Assembly: GCF_001499965.1 (NCBI RefSeq)
Contig: NZ_LQIT01000034.1
Span: 1-64,000 of the forward strand
Origin: Mycobacterium sp. GA-2829
Lineage (GTDB): Bacteria; Actinomycetota; Actinomycetes; Mycobacteriales; Mycobacteriaceae
DNA: 64,000 bases
Direction: 5' to 3'
Numbering within the stretch: the first letter of the stretch is position 1; each line of letters starts with the position of its first letter. The position numbers were made by a program, and so were the translations under genes. This document shows, piece by piece, positions 51,456-60,711 of the stretch. Below the pieces are notes generated by a model that saw only the letters and a program-made list of their open reading frames with translations, was not told the origin of the DNA and searched no databases.

Positions 51456-52110
51456 GGTCAGTGACCCTGCCGTGCAGGATCTGCTGCACGAACGCCGTCA
51501 ATTGACGAGCCACCGCGGCGTCCGTGGGTTCCACGGCGCCGAGCGGGGGCGACGCCAAGGCGCAAATCATGACGGCACCGCCGAGGGCCTCGATCACCGC
51601 CGATGGCGACACATCCGCATCGATGCGGCCGTCTCGACGCGCCTGTTCCAGGACCTCGACGGCCTTCGCGAGCTGTGGTTCGACGACGCGGTTCCGATAC
51701 TGCTGGAGAATCGCCGGATGCTGCGGCCCGTCGACGTGCACCCGCAAATTGGCGTAGCCGTCGCCACCCGCGAAGTACCTGAATAGATCGTGCGCGAAGG
51801 CGATGAGTGCCTGTTCGGGGGGCTCGTCGGCAGCAAGCGTCGGAATGCTCTGGTCAGCCAAGGCGTCCAGAAGCAGTGCCTGCGCGTCGGTGTATCGCCG
51901 GTAGATTGCATCTTTGCTGACTCCGGCGGCCTTCGCCACGCCGTCGAAGTGAAATCCGGCCCAGCCGTCGCGCGCGTAGAGCGCCCGTGCGGCGCGTCTT
52001 AACCGATCGTCGATAGATGGATCGCGTCGTCGACCCGCGCCCGGTTTACGACTCGACCGGCGAGTGGTCGGAGTCGCGCTCACCGAGAGGGCCGTTACGT
52101 CGTCTGTCAT
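51445..52110 (-). CDS. TetR-family transcriptional regulator 2
   Basis: ATG 52110 behind GACGAAAGGACGTCG; 221 aa. Basic N-terminus RKPGAGRRRDPSIDDRLRRA, HTH GWAGFHFDGVAKAAGVSKDA then IYRRYTDAQALLLDALAD. Paralogue of TetR 1 at 17887. Divergent from the SDR/CtaG-like/ALDH/LDI-like unit, with a perfect palindrome between, so it most likely controls that unit. Confidence 0.87.
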   Translation of the reverse strand: MTDDVTALSVSATPTTRRSSRKPGAGRRRDPSIDDRLRRAARALYARDGWAGFHFDGVAKAAGVSKDAIYRRYTDAQALLLDALADQSIPTLAADEPPEQALIAFAHDLFRYFAGGDGYANLRVHVDGPQHPAILQQYRNRVVEPQLAKAVEVLEQARRDGRIDADVSPSAVIEALGGAVMICALASPPLGAVEPTDAAVARQLTAFVQQILHGRVTDPRS

Positions 52111-52135
52111 CGACGTCCTTTCGTCCCTTCAAGTT

Positions 52136-52151
52136 TAGCCGGAACCGGCTA
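52136..52151. promoter_or_regulatory. Perfect 16-nt palindrome, probable TetR 2 operator
   Basis: TAGCCGGAACCGGCTA: arms TAGCCGG and CCGGCTA around AA, 26 nt upstream of the TetR 2 start. A second inverted repeat, CCGACG-GCGCA-CGTCGG, follows at 52157-52173 and may be a further operator or a leader hairpin of the divergent operon. Confidence 0.68.
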
Positions 52152-52319
52152 TTTGCCGACGGCGCACGTCGGTATTAAGGTAGACGTGGGTCACAGTTCG
52201 ACCCGGTGCGAAGGGAATTGCATGCTCGAGCGGCAGCCAGGACAGCGGCGGACGCGTGCCGCGCTCACACCCGCACGCTGAGTTCCGCAGGCGTACCAAC
52301 AGAAAGAACACGATCAAGC

Positions 52320-53102
52320 ATGAACAAGGTCATCGTGACCGGCGCCGGCTCGGGCATCGGTAGGGAGTTCACCCGGTTGTTCCTGGAAGACGGCTCGCAT
52401 GTGCTGGCGGTGAGTCTTCTTCAGGACGAACTGGATCAGCTGCCCGTCGATTTCGCATTCGCAGCGACGCGGCTGCAGACGCTGCAGATGGATCTCGCCA
52501 AGCCCCACGCCGCGGCGGCGCTCCTGCAGTGGTGCCACGACAACGATTGCTTCCCCGACGTTTTGGTCAACAACGCCGGTTTCGCGTGCTTTGGTGACGC
52601 CGTCGATCTCTCCCCGCAGCGGGTGGCCGCCATGTTGGAGTTGAACATCGTCACCCTCACCATGACGTCCATGTTGTTCGGTCGTGAGATGAAGCAACGC
52701 AGGCGGGGCAAGATCCTAAACGTCGGCTCGACGGCGGGCATGGTGCCCTCGATGCGGTTCGCGTCGTACGGCGGCAGCAAGGCCTACGTCAATGCCTTCA
52801 CATATGCGCTCGCGGCCGAACTCAAGCCGTTCGGCGTCACCGTCACCTGCCTGACACCAGGAGCGACTCAGACCAAGTTCGCCCAAACCGGCGGCATCGA
52901 CGCGTTCGGCGGAAAGTCGATGTTGCACAGCATGTTCAAAAAGAACAAGGCCGGATCACCCGCGCAGGTGGCTCGTGCCGGTTATGACGCGCTGGCGGCG
53001 GGCAAGAACAACGCTTTAGTAGGTACCGGCTCGAAATTCGCCGTGCTCGCATCACGGCTCGTCGCCCAGCATCGCCTACCTCATCTGGTGAAGAATCCAT
53101 GA
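52320..53102 (+). CDS. SDR-family oxidoreductase
   Basis: ATG 52320 (MNKVIVTGAGSGIGREFTRL); 260 aa. TGAGSGIG loop, VNNAGFACFGD, Ser in NVGSTAGM, YGGSKAY, and TCLTPGATQTKF. Family and length resemble DltE/YqjQ-type SDRs with broad alcohol or ketone substrates. First gene after the TetR 2 operator; its stop overlaps the next start (ATGATG). Confidence 0.84.
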   Translation: MNKVIVTGAGSGIGREFTRLFLEDGSHVLAVSLLQDELDQLPVDFAFAATRLQTLQMDLAKPHAAAALLQWCHDNDCFPDVLVNNAGFACFGDAVDLSPQRVAAMLELNIVTLTMTSMLFGREMKQRRRGKILNVGSTAGMVPSMRFASYGGSKAYVNAFTYALAAELKPFGVTVTCLTPGATQTKFAQTGGIDAFGGKSMLHSMFKKNKAGSPAQVARAGYDALAAGKNNALVGTGSKFAVLASRLVAQHRLPHLVKNP

Positions 53103-53989
53103 TGTCGACGCCGGCGGTGGGCACGCCGTCGCACTTACACCCGCGACGGCTGTCACGCGGAGTGTGGGTCGCCGCGCTCGCTGAGGTCATCGTCGCCATC
53201 GTGGTTGCGGCGATCCTCGTTTGGACAGCCCGACCGGGTCACTCGGCGGCCGGAATGCCCGGCATGCACTATCACCACTCTCCGCCGGTTACGTGGACTA
53301 CAGCATTTCTCGCGTTGGCCGCGGTCGCTGTCACCGTTCTCGTCTGGCAATTGGTCACGCGAGCACGGGTGGCCGCCGCCATCGCCGCCATCAGCCTCGC
53401 TGCGGTCACCACGACACCCGAGGTGCGCACCATCGCGTTGCAGTCCCATCTCTGCGCGATGATCGTTCTCGAAGCGCTCCTCGTTGCCGTACCGCTTCTC
53501 GCGCTGGCGGCGCTGCCACCCCGCGCGACTCCGAAAAGCTCGGCCAAACAGACATTCTGGTCCGTCGTGGTGGTCATCGCCGTCGGCCTAAACTCGGCAC
53601 TTCTGATGACGCTTCACCTGCCCGCCGTGCATGACCGCGGCGCATCACTGACCGCCTTGCCCGCGTCGGTCATCCCCCTCACGGCGGCAGTGGGCACCGC
53701 ATACTGGGCCGCCATCCTCCTCACCGTGGGCCGCGCCCCTCATTCACTGCGCCGGGGCGCCTTGATCGTCGGTCAGGAGGTGGCTGCCGTCCTCGGCCTG
53801 GCGGCCCTCATCTGGCCACCGACGACCATGGGGGGCAGCGGTGTCCTCGGTCTGTCCTCGACGCTGGATCAGCGCCTGGGCGGGCTCGTCATGCTGATCA
53901 CCTGCGCCGCTGTGGCGCTGCCCATGCTCAAACGTCTCGATGCGCAGACACCTTCGCAACAGCTGAGAACGGAACACGATGTCCACTGA
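53099..53989 (+). CDS. CtaG-like polytopic membrane protein
   Basis: 296 aa with about seven hydrophobic segments (for example ALAEVIVAIVVAAILVW, TAFLALAAVAVTVLVWQLV, SVVVVIAVGLNSALLM, MLITCAAVALPML). An exposed Met/His cluster GMPGMHYHH follows TM1. The segment LSSTLDQRLGGLVM resembles the DQxLGGL motif of CtaG/caa3 cytochrome-oxidase assembly proteins. Copper or heme-linked function is a guess. It lies between an SDR and an aldehyde dehydrogenase gene in one overlapping unit. Confidence 0.55.
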   Translation: MMSTPAVGTPSHLHPRRLSRGVWVAALAEVIVAIVVAAILVWTARPGHSAAGMPGMHYHHSPPVTWTTAFLALAAVAVTVLVWQLVTRARVAAAIAAISLAAVTTTPEVRTIALQSHLCAMIVLEALLVAVPLLALAALPPRATPKSSAKQTFWSVVVVIAVGLNSALLMTLHLPAVHDRGASLTALPASVIPLTAAVGTAYWAAILLTVGRAPHSLRRGALIVGQEVAAVLGLAALIWPPTTMGGSGVLGLSSTLDQRLGGLVMLITCAAVALPMLKRLDAQTPSQQLRTEHDVH

Positions 53990-55463
53990 TGTAGCGAGTT
54001 CGAACGCACCCCTTGCGAACGACACCGCAACCGAACTGATGGCGATGCTCGACGCACAGCGCGCGGATTTCCTCAAAGAAGGACCACCGTCGGCCAATGT
54101 GCGCCGCAATCGGATCGACCGGTTGACCCTCATGCTCACCGAGCACGCCGACGAGTTCTCCGCGGCGCTCAACGCCGACTTCGGCAATCGGCCCCACGTG
54201 GTGAACCTGTTGTCCGACATCGTCGGATCACTGCCCGATCTCGCCGCGAACCGCCGCAACCTCGAGGTGTGGATGCGCCCGGACCGGCTCAGGTTGTCGG
54301 GACTCGCCGCGCTACCGACGGTCGTCGAGAAGAAACCCCTCGGCGTCGTGGGAATCATCGGACCGTGGAACTTCCCGATCAGTCTCGTGGTTCAACCCGC
54401 CGCGTCGGCATTTGCGGCGGGCAACCGCGTGATGATCAAGTTTTCCGAAGTCACGAGCCGCACGGCTGAAGTCTTCGCCGCTGCGGTCGAAAAGTATTTC
54501 GAGGCAACCGAGCTCACGGTCGTCACAGGAGGCGCCGACGTTGGCGCGGCGTTCAGCGCCCTGCCGTTCGACCATCTCTTCTTCACGGGCTCTCCCGGCG
54601 TCGGCGCACTGGTGGCCGCTGCGGCGGCCAAGAATCTCGTCCCCGTCACTCTGGAACTCGGAGGCAAGAACCCGGCCGTCATCGCGCCGGATGCCGACGT
54701 ACCCGCGATGGCCCGTCGAGTGATGGCGGCGCGGCTGGCTAACGGCGGCCAGATATGCCTGTGCCCCGATTACGTGTTCGTTCCAAGGGCCAAGGTAGAG
54801 GCGTTCATCTCGAATGCGCTGGCGACGGCGCGAGAGCTGGCGTCGGGAAGTGGCGAGAACGGATTAACAAGCATCGTCGACGACAAGAACTTCCGCCGCG
54901 TCACAGGTCTGATTGCCGACGCCGTTGCGCATGGCGCCACCGCGCACGAGGTGGGCGTCCCCGCCGATGAAGCGGCCCGCCGTATCCCGCCGACCGTGCT
55001 GACCGGGGTTACCGACGCCATGCGCATTGCGAGCGAGGAGGTCTTCGGGCCCGTGCTTACGGTGTTGCCGTACAACTCCATCGACGAGGTCTGTGAGTAC
55101 GTCGCCAGCCGACCGTCTCCGCTCGCCGCCTACTGGTACGGACCGAAGCAGTCCGGTCTCGACGAGTTTCGCCGGCGCACGCAGAGCGGTGGCATGACGG
55201 TCAACGACTTCGCGATGCACTGCGCCATGATGGCGGCACCCTTCGGCGGGGTAGGCCACAGCGGCTCAGGTGCGTACCACGGCAAGACCGGTTTCGACAC
55301 TTTCAGCCACCGACGCACCATCACCACGAGCAAGCTACCGTTCAGCTTCGCGAGCATACTCACCCCGCCGTACTCGCCGATGCTCAAGAAGGGCCTCACG
55401 GCATACATCGGATGGGTGCGTCGAGCGGCCGCTCGACGCCTCGGTCGCCGAACCGGCAGTTGA
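53979..55463 (+). CDS. Aldehyde dehydrogenase, coniferyl-aldehyde-dehydrogenase-like
   Basis: 494 aa, start overlapping the previous gene by 11 nt. Motifs: IIGPWNFPI (Asn131), FFTGSPGVG, ELGGKNPAVI (Glu226), GGQICLCPDY with Cys260, EEVFGPVLTVLPY and the C-terminal membrane-friendly TTSKLPFSFASILTPPYSPM. This class III-like ALDH group (CALDH/FALDH) oxidises medium-chain, aromatic or isoprenoid aldehydes such as geranial. With the LDI-like gene downstream, a terpene-aldehyde role is attractive. Confidence 0.87.
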   Translation: MSTDVASSNAPLANDTATELMAMLDAQRADFLKEGPPSANVRRNRIDRLTLMLTEHADEFSAALNADFGNRPHVVNLLSDIVGSLPDLAANRRNLEVWMRPDRLRLSGLAALPTVVEKKPLGVVGIIGPWNFPISLVVQPAASAFAAGNRVMIKFSEVTSRTAEVFAAAVEKYFEATELTVVTGGADVGAAFSALPFDHLFFTGSPGVGALVAAAAAKNLVPVTLELGGKNPAVIAPDADVPAMARRVMAARLANGGQICLCPDYVFVPRAKVEAFISNALATARELASGSGENGLTSIVDDKNFRRVTGLIADAVAHGATAHEVGVPADEAARRIPPTVLTGVTDAMRIASEEVFGPVLTVLPYNSIDEVCEYVASRPSPLAAYWYGPKQSGLDEFRRRTQSGGMTVNDFAMHCAMMAAPFGGVGHSGSGAYHGKTGFDTFSHRRTITTSKLPFSFASILTPPYSPMLKKGLTAYIGWVRRAAARRLGRRTGS

Positions 55464-55612
55464 CACACCGTGGCCTGCTGCCTCTTGATCGCCGCACTGC
55501 TCACGCGAATGAACGAGTGGCTGCACCGACGTGGATTCCTTCGGAACCACGCCACTCCTCGAACCAGCCTGTTCCCGGCCACGCACCCGACCTCGACCGG
55601 AGGTAGTACGCC

Positions 55613-57576
55613 ATGAGTCTCGTGCTCGACAACGCACTCCGAGAATCGGGAGATGACTCTTTCGAATTGCCGCAGCGGACCCGATTCAACGGTCCGGTGG
55701 CGTCACACCGACTGCGCCGCTCGCTGGCGCTGTATGTCACCGTTGCCGTACTCGGCGGTCTGCCAGCGATTCTCGGATCGGCGCTGCCCTGGCAGGCACT
55801 CGGGCTGGGCGTCGTGCTGCCGGGCGGCGGGTTCTTGGTGTTGCGATGGTGGGCGGTGCTCGGCATCGCCCTGACGACCGTCCTTTTCGCCGTGGCCTTC
55901 CTGCTGTGGTTCGCCACCGGAAACGTACCTGCACCTGTTTTCATATGGCTGGGAGCGGCCTTCGTCGCGGCGGGCATCGCGGTCGGGCACCCGCAACCGG
56001 CGTCGCCATACGGCCCGCTTCTCGCCGCCTTGGCGATCGTCGCCGTGATCGCGGCGCTGATGGTCCTGCGCAGGTTCAGCGCTGTACGTCGCGCCCGCCG
56101 CGTGCGCGCCGAGCGTGCCGCCTACCTTCCCGCTGAGCTCCAGGCACTCGATCGTCGGCTCGAGCCGGAGGTGACGGGGCCTCGCGAGCTCGATGACACC
56201 CAGATCGGCCATCTGCGCTGGCTGCTCGCACTCGGCCTGCGGCCGGTCGACAGCTTTGACGGTTTCGACGTCATCGAGCAGTTCCATCCAGCCGTCGGCA
56301 TTGCGCTATAAGATCAGCCACGTTTAGTACGCGCTCGCGCAGGTGCAACGCCGCTACACGCCCAACTTCCACGGCTACCTCTCCGAGGCGCAGGAGAGAC
56401 TGATCGAGCAACTGACCGTACCCAAGGTGTGGAAGTACTGGCGGCTGGAACGACTTTGGGGTCGTTTGAGCACCTACTACGATCCGGCGGGCTTCGAGAA
56501 CATCATGCTGACCGGTTGGTCGGGGATCTGCCTGAGCACCTTCCACGCGAACACGGGTAGCGACCGGTTCGTCACCCCAGGATCACTCACGCTCACCCTC
56601 GGCAACCCGAAGAAGACCTACCGTCACGACACTCATTCGTTCAACGACTCTCTGATGTGGAACTTCGGCCGTTCGCCGCAAACGGCGTTCGCGTGCGAGC
56701 CCGATTGGACGTACTCGGACATGCAACTTCTATGGCGTCAACAGTGTCGCGTCCCACGACGCCGCGTTCGGTACCGAGCACCTCAGTGAGCTGAGTCAAC
56801 CGTTCCTGCGCGGGTTGCGTGAAGAACTCATGAGTCCTGCCGGGGACATCATCCCGTTCCGCTCCGACTACACGGGTGTCTCCATACCGTTCGGCGGCGA
56901 GTTGGTGTACTTCCGAGCCGCGGGGTGGATCGCACCGGTCTACCCGCAACTGGCCCAAACGCTCTGGGCCATCGCCTGTTACGAGATCCTCAAGATCCAC
57001 TCCGGGGGCGTCGAGGAGTATCTTGCGAAGCCGTTCCCCCTGGATGCCGGTAACTACCGGAGCACAGGGCTGTTCGCGCGTGCGATCATCCTGCTGGCTG
57101 CCCGTGAATTCGGCGACACGCAGATCGCCGATGCCGCCGAGCGGGCCATGCTGGCGCACAACGACGCGGTCGAAATTTACGGTATGCGCCGCTTTACGAA
57201 GGGATCGACCTACGCCAATGCGCTTGCAGCACAAGCACTTCTCACCCGACGCGGGGACTGGAAACGACTCATCACAAGCCCGCCGGCCGAGAGCGCGCTC
57301 AATGGCCCGCTGCTCAAGCATGTCCGGCTCGATCAAGCCACGGTCGCACAGGCGATCAGCTCGGGAAGCGACCTCCGGCTCGTCCTGCATGGGACACCCG
57401 AGCTCACGCCCACAGATGACGTTGCACTAGAAGTGACTCGACTCCAGCCGAATACGCGATACACCGTTGACATCGACGGTCGGCAGGCGGACCTGGTGGC
57501 CGACGGATCCGGCGCTGCACGTCTGACTGTTCGTGTCGTGGGCCGTGCGGAGATAGTCATCACTCCGTCCCGGTGA
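55613..57576 (+). pseudogene. Linalool dehydratase/isomerase-like gene, three lesions
   Basis: It starts well (GGAGGTAGTACGCC-ATG). The N-terminal ~190 residues hold four to five TM helices, then DDTQIGHLRWLLALGLRPVD. A frameshift near 56297 moves the frame to ALRYKISHV, a TAG at 56325-56327 interrupts it, then YALAQVQRRYTPNFHGYLSE, VWKYWRLERLWGRLSTYYDP and the LDI-like ENIMLTGWSGICLSTFHANT and FACEPDWTYS. A second frameshift near 56718 leads to FYGVNSVASHDAAFG and the rest to 57576. The ENIM...G and CEPD motifs match linalool dehydratase/isomerase. One open frame would be ~650 aa. Broken as read. Confidence 0.75.
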
Positions 57577-57596
57577 TCAGCCGCATCGCCCGCGTT

Positions 57597-57626
57597 GCAT
57601 CGCCCGCGTTGCACCGCGGGCGATGC
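57597..57626. terminator. Strong hairpin between convergent genes
   Basis: GCATCGCCCGCG-TTGCAC-CGCGGGCGATGC: a perfect 12-bp stem with a 6-nt loop, 21 nt after the LDI-like stop and before the convergent TetR 3 stop. The left arm is duplicated in tandem (57583-57596 equals 57597-57610). No U tract, as usual in mycobacteria. Confidence 0.7.
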
Positions 57627-57637
57627 GCTCGACGTCT

Positions 57638-58231
57638 TCACCTCAGGAGATAGTCGACCAGTCCGGTGGCGTAGAAGTCGGCTGCGGCCGCTAGGACGCC
57701 TCGCTTCGACGGCGGTGTGGCCATCACGTGGTTCATTACTCCGCCGGCGAGGCAGTCCAGTAGCAGATTGACCGGGGTGTCGGCCGAAGTTTCGCCCCGT
57801 GAGATTCCGCGGCGGACGATCCGCCGCGCGGCATCTAACTGGGAGCGCCGTAGCGACTCATATTGCGCCGACAGCACCGGCGTTGCCGGCGCCTCGTGGG
57901 CAAGGCGTTGTGCGGCTCGGCCGGCGTCACCGAGGTAGAGACCGAGCAGCTGGCGTGCCAACGCGATCAGATCTCCACGCAACGAGCCGGTGTCGACGTC
58001 GGCCAGATGCCCCATGTGCACCTCGAGCGCGGCAGTCAACAGCCTCTCCTTGTCCGGCCATCGCCGGTAGATCGACGCCTTTCCCACCCCGGCCCGCCGA
58101 GCGACCGCGTCGATCGTGAACCCCGACCAACCGTCTTCCCCGAAGATCGAGACGGCTGCGCTCAATGCGCGCTGATCGACGTCAGGGTCGCGGGGTCGAC
58201 CCATGGCTGTCACGTTGACCGGACTCGGCAT
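57638..58231 (-). CDS. TetR-family transcriptional regulator 3
   Basis: Start placed at ATG 58231 after AAGAGGTGTTG; the internal ATG at 58204 (MGRPRDPDVDQRALSAAVSI) is an alternative. 197 aa. HTH: WSGFTIDAVARRAGVGKASI then YRRWPDKERLL. The C-terminal domain (LLDCLAGGVMNHVMATPP) is of the TetR_C type common in mycobacteria. Divergent from the acyl-CoA dehydrogenase pair, which it probably regulates. Confidence 0.85.
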   Translation of the reverse strand: MPSPVNVTAMGRPRDPDVDQRALSAAVSIFGEDGWSGFTIDAVARRAGVGKASIYRRWPDKERLLTAALEVHMGHLADVDTGSLRGDLIALARQLLGLYLGDAGRAAQRLAHEAPATPVLSAQYESLRRSQLDAARRIVRRGISRGETSADTPVNLLLDCLAGGVMNHVMATPPSKRGVLAAAADFYATGLVDYLLR

Positions 58232-58243
58232 CAACACCTCTTG

Positions 58244-58299
58244 CGGACGAATTTCGTTCAGTATATCTTCGGCTCGAAATACGGTACTAGATTCGTCCG
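58244..58299. promoter_or_regulatory. Inverted-repeat operator region of TetR 3
   Basis: CGGACGAAT (58244-58252) is repeated in inverted form as ATTCGTCCG (58291-58299), 38 nt apart. The left element also contains the compact palindrome ACGAA-T-TTCGT (58247-58257). This lies in the 112 nt between TetR 3 and the divergent acyl-CoA dehydrogenase, so it probably holds one or two TetR 3 sites. Confidence 0.5.
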
Positions 58300-58343
58300 T
58301 AACGCGGATCCCCCCGTTTCAGACACCGCGAATCGAGGAGCAG

Positions 58344-59561
58344 ATGACCACTGCCGACCCATCCATGTCGATTCGCGAGCAGGCGCACGCGTGGATATGT
58401 GAGCACTGGCGCGGCACCGATGACCGCAAGTGGCGTACGGCGTTGGTCGAGGCCGGTTGGGCGGTGCCCACATGGAGCACCGACAGCGGCTATGGGCGTG
58501 GACTCTCCCGCGCGGACGCCCAGGCGGTCGCTGACGAGTTCGCCACTGCGGGCGCCCCCGGCGCCGCGCTGGACCTACGCTCGTTCCGCGCGTTCCCTTG
58601 GTTGCACCTACTCGGTGACCCGCTCAAGGCGTTCGGGTCTCAAGCAATGAGAGACGAGCTGCTTCCCAAGCTCCTGAGCGAAGAATGGGCGGTCGGCTGC
58701 CTGCTCTACAGCGAACCGGGTGCGGGCTCCGACCTGGCCGGCCTGCAGACGCGCGCCGACGCCGACGGTGATGAGTACGTGGTCAACGGGCAGAAGAGCT
58801 GGACCACCCTGGGCCATGAGGCCCACTTCGCCTTGCTGATCGCCCGCACCGACTGGGATGTCGTCAAGCACGCCGGGTTGAGTTTCTTCGTCATCGACAT
58901 GGACTCCCCGGGCATCGAGGTACGCCCGATGAAACAGATTACGGGTGATACGGAATTCAACGAGGTCTTCCTGACCGACGTACGCGTGCCGGCGTCCCGG
59001 ATGCTGGGTAACCCGGGTGACGGGTGGAAGGTCATCCAAACCGCGCTGGCGGCCGAACGCGCCGGAATGGGCGGCGAGGCGTTGGCGTCCTCGGGCGACG
59101 CAACACTGACCGATGCGGCAACCGATCTCATCGAGGCGGCGCGGGCGGCCGGACGCGACAACGATCCCATTGTCCGCCAGGAAATAGCGAAGATCCTTTC
59201 GTGGCGACTGAGCAACACCTGGACCGGGCAAAGAGCCCTGTTCGAGGCGTATCGCGGGTCGTTCGCGCTGGCAAACACCGGGAAACTCGCCATGTCACGG
59301 ATCCTGCACAGTGCCGGTGACCTCCAGTACCGACTGCAGGGCCGGCAGTCACTGGTGTACGACTACGACCACCCACAGGACTACCCCGTCGACCACGGGC
59401 TGATGTTCGCGTTCATCAATTCAATCGGCGGCGGATCGGATCAGATCCAGCGCAACATCATCAGCGAGCGAGTTCTCGGTTTACCCAGAGGATTCGAGCC
59501 CGACAAGGGTGTCCCGTTCCGCGACGTCCGCAAGGGCGGCACCGCCCAGGGCACGCATTGA
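58344..59561 (+). CDS. Acyl-CoA dehydrogenase, alpha-type subunit
   Basis: ATG 58344 behind TCGAGGAGCAG; 405 aa. Motifs: LYSEPGAGSDLAGLQT, VVNGQKSWTTLGHEA, DTEFNEVFLTDVRVP, and the C-terminal SIGGGSDQIQRNIISERVLG. The usual catalytic Glu of YEGT is replaced by Gly in IGGGSDQ, so the base must come from another position, as in heteromeric mycobacterial FadE pairs (for example FadE26-27, FadE28-29). The next gene, 15 nt on, is the expected beta partner. Confidence 0.85.
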   Translation: MTTADPSMSIREQAHAWICEHWRGTDDRKWRTALVEAGWAVPTWSTDSGYGRGLSRADAQAVADEFATAGAPGAALDLRSFRAFPWLHLLGDPLKAFGSQAMRDELLPKLLSEEWAVGCLLYSEPGAGSDLAGLQTRADADGDEYVVNGQKSWTTLGHEAHFALLIARTDWDVVKHAGLSFFVIDMDSPGIEVRPMKQITGDTEFNEVFLTDVRVPASRMLGNPGDGWKVIQTALAAERAGMGGEALASSGDATLTDAATDLIEAARAAGRDNDPIVRQEIAKILSWRLSNTWTGQRALFEAYRGSFALANTGKLAMSRILHSAGDLQYRLQGRQSLVYDYDHPQDYPVDHGLMFAFINSIGGGSDQIQRNIISERVLGLPRGFEPDKGVPFRDVRKGGTAQGTH

Positions 59562-59576
59562 CATCAGGAGAGCATC

Positions 59577-60584
59577 ATGATCAAGGACTTCACCGAAGAA
59601 CAGCGCGAACTACGCGCCACCGTCCGCCGCTTTCTCGATGAGCACTCGGCCGAAACCGACGTCCGCGCGCAGATGGACACCGAGCGCGGCTACGACCCGA
59701 AGGTGTGGGACAGGCTGGCGAACCAACTCGGCGTACACGCGCTGGCCATCCCCGAGCAGTACGGCGGTCAGGGCTTCAGCTGGGTCGAACTCGGCGTCGT
59801 CATCGAGGAGATGGGCCGCGCTCTGCTGTGTGCCCCGATTTTCTCGACTGTCGTCCTCGCCGCGACAGCGATCCTGGAATCCGGCGACGAGGAAGCCAAG
59901 CAGCGCCTGCTGCCGGGCATCGCCGACGGCTCGACAATTGCCACCCTCGCACTGCCGGATGAAGGAACCTGCGTCGAGGCCACGCTCGACGGAGACGCGT
60001 GGACGTTGACCGGCAAGGCCGACCTCGTGCTCGATGGACATGTCGCCGACCTATTCGTGGTGCCCGCCACGACGACCGACGGCGTGCGACTGTTCACCGT
60101 CGACCGGTCCGCCACCGGGATGACCGCCACCGCAGTGCCGACTTTGGACCAGACTCGCAAGCTCGCCGACATCTGCTTCGACAGCAGCTCGGCGACGCCG
60201 CTCGGCGGCGCTCCGGCCGAAGAAGTGGTGGCCCGAACGCTCGACCACGCGGTCATCGGCCTTGCGCTCGAGCAGGTAGGCGGAGCTCACGCGGCACTGG
60301 AGATCTCGGTTGAATACCTCAAGACCCGCGTGCAATTCGGCCAACCCATCGGTTGCTTCCAGGCGCTCAAGCATATGGCCGCCGACATCTTCGTCGAGGT
60401 CGAAACCGCCCGATCCGCCGCCTATTACGCGCTTTTCGCGCTAGCTGAAGGGACTGACGAAGTCCCCGCTGCCGCGGCGCTGGCCGCCGCATATTGCAGC
60501 GATGCGTTCGTCTCCACCGCACACCAGATGATCCAATTCCACGGCGGCATGGGTTTCACCTGGGAGCTGCCCGCGCACCTGTAG
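59577..60584 (+). CDS. Acyl-CoA dehydrogenase, beta-type subunit, cut by an amber codon
   Basis: ATG 59577 behind CAGGAGAGCATC; 335 aa to a TAG at 60582-60584. It has IPEQYGGQGFSW, the FAD-domain YLKTRVQFGQPIGCFQALKH and FHGGMGFTWELPAHL. The same frame continues after the TAG with FKRARSSQLLLGEPQQHRER to 60668. In the paralogue at 62101 the aligned residue is Tyr (HWYLRRARSN), so one base change (TAC/TAT to TAG) removed the last ~28 residues, part of the final helix and dimer contact. Probably inactive or weakened unless read through. Confidence 0.8.
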   Translation: MIKDFTEEQRELRATVRRFLDEHSAETDVRAQMDTERGYDPKVWDRLANQLGVHALAIPEQYGGQGFSWVELGVVIEEMGRALLCAPIFSTVVLAATAILESGDEEAKQRLLPGIADGSTIATLALPDEGTCVEATLDGDAWTLTGKADLVLDGHVADLFVVPATTTDGVRLFTVDRSATGMTATAVPTLDQTRKLADICFDSSSATPLGGAPAEEVVARTLDHAVIGLALEQVGGAHAALEISVEYLKTRVQFGQPIGCFQALKHMAADIFVEVETARSAAYYALFALAEGTDEVPAAAALAAAYCSDAFVSTAHQMIQFHGGMGFTWELPAHL

Positions 60585-60711
60585 TTCAAGCGCGCCCGCT
60601 CGAGTCAACTCCTGCTCGGTGAGCCGCAGCAGCACCGCGAGCGGTTGGCTCAGCTGATCGGACTCTGACCGCAACGGTGCGCGGTAGCGTGGGCGCGTTC
60701 TCGGCCCGCTG

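Noticed and set aside
56325..60584. TAG stop-codon recoding, because two genes are interrupted by in-frame TAG
   Set aside because: Only two cases, one in a gene that also has frameshifts; no PylS-like gene or recoding element seen, and other pseudogenes here use TAA or TGA. Simple mutation or sequence error explains it.
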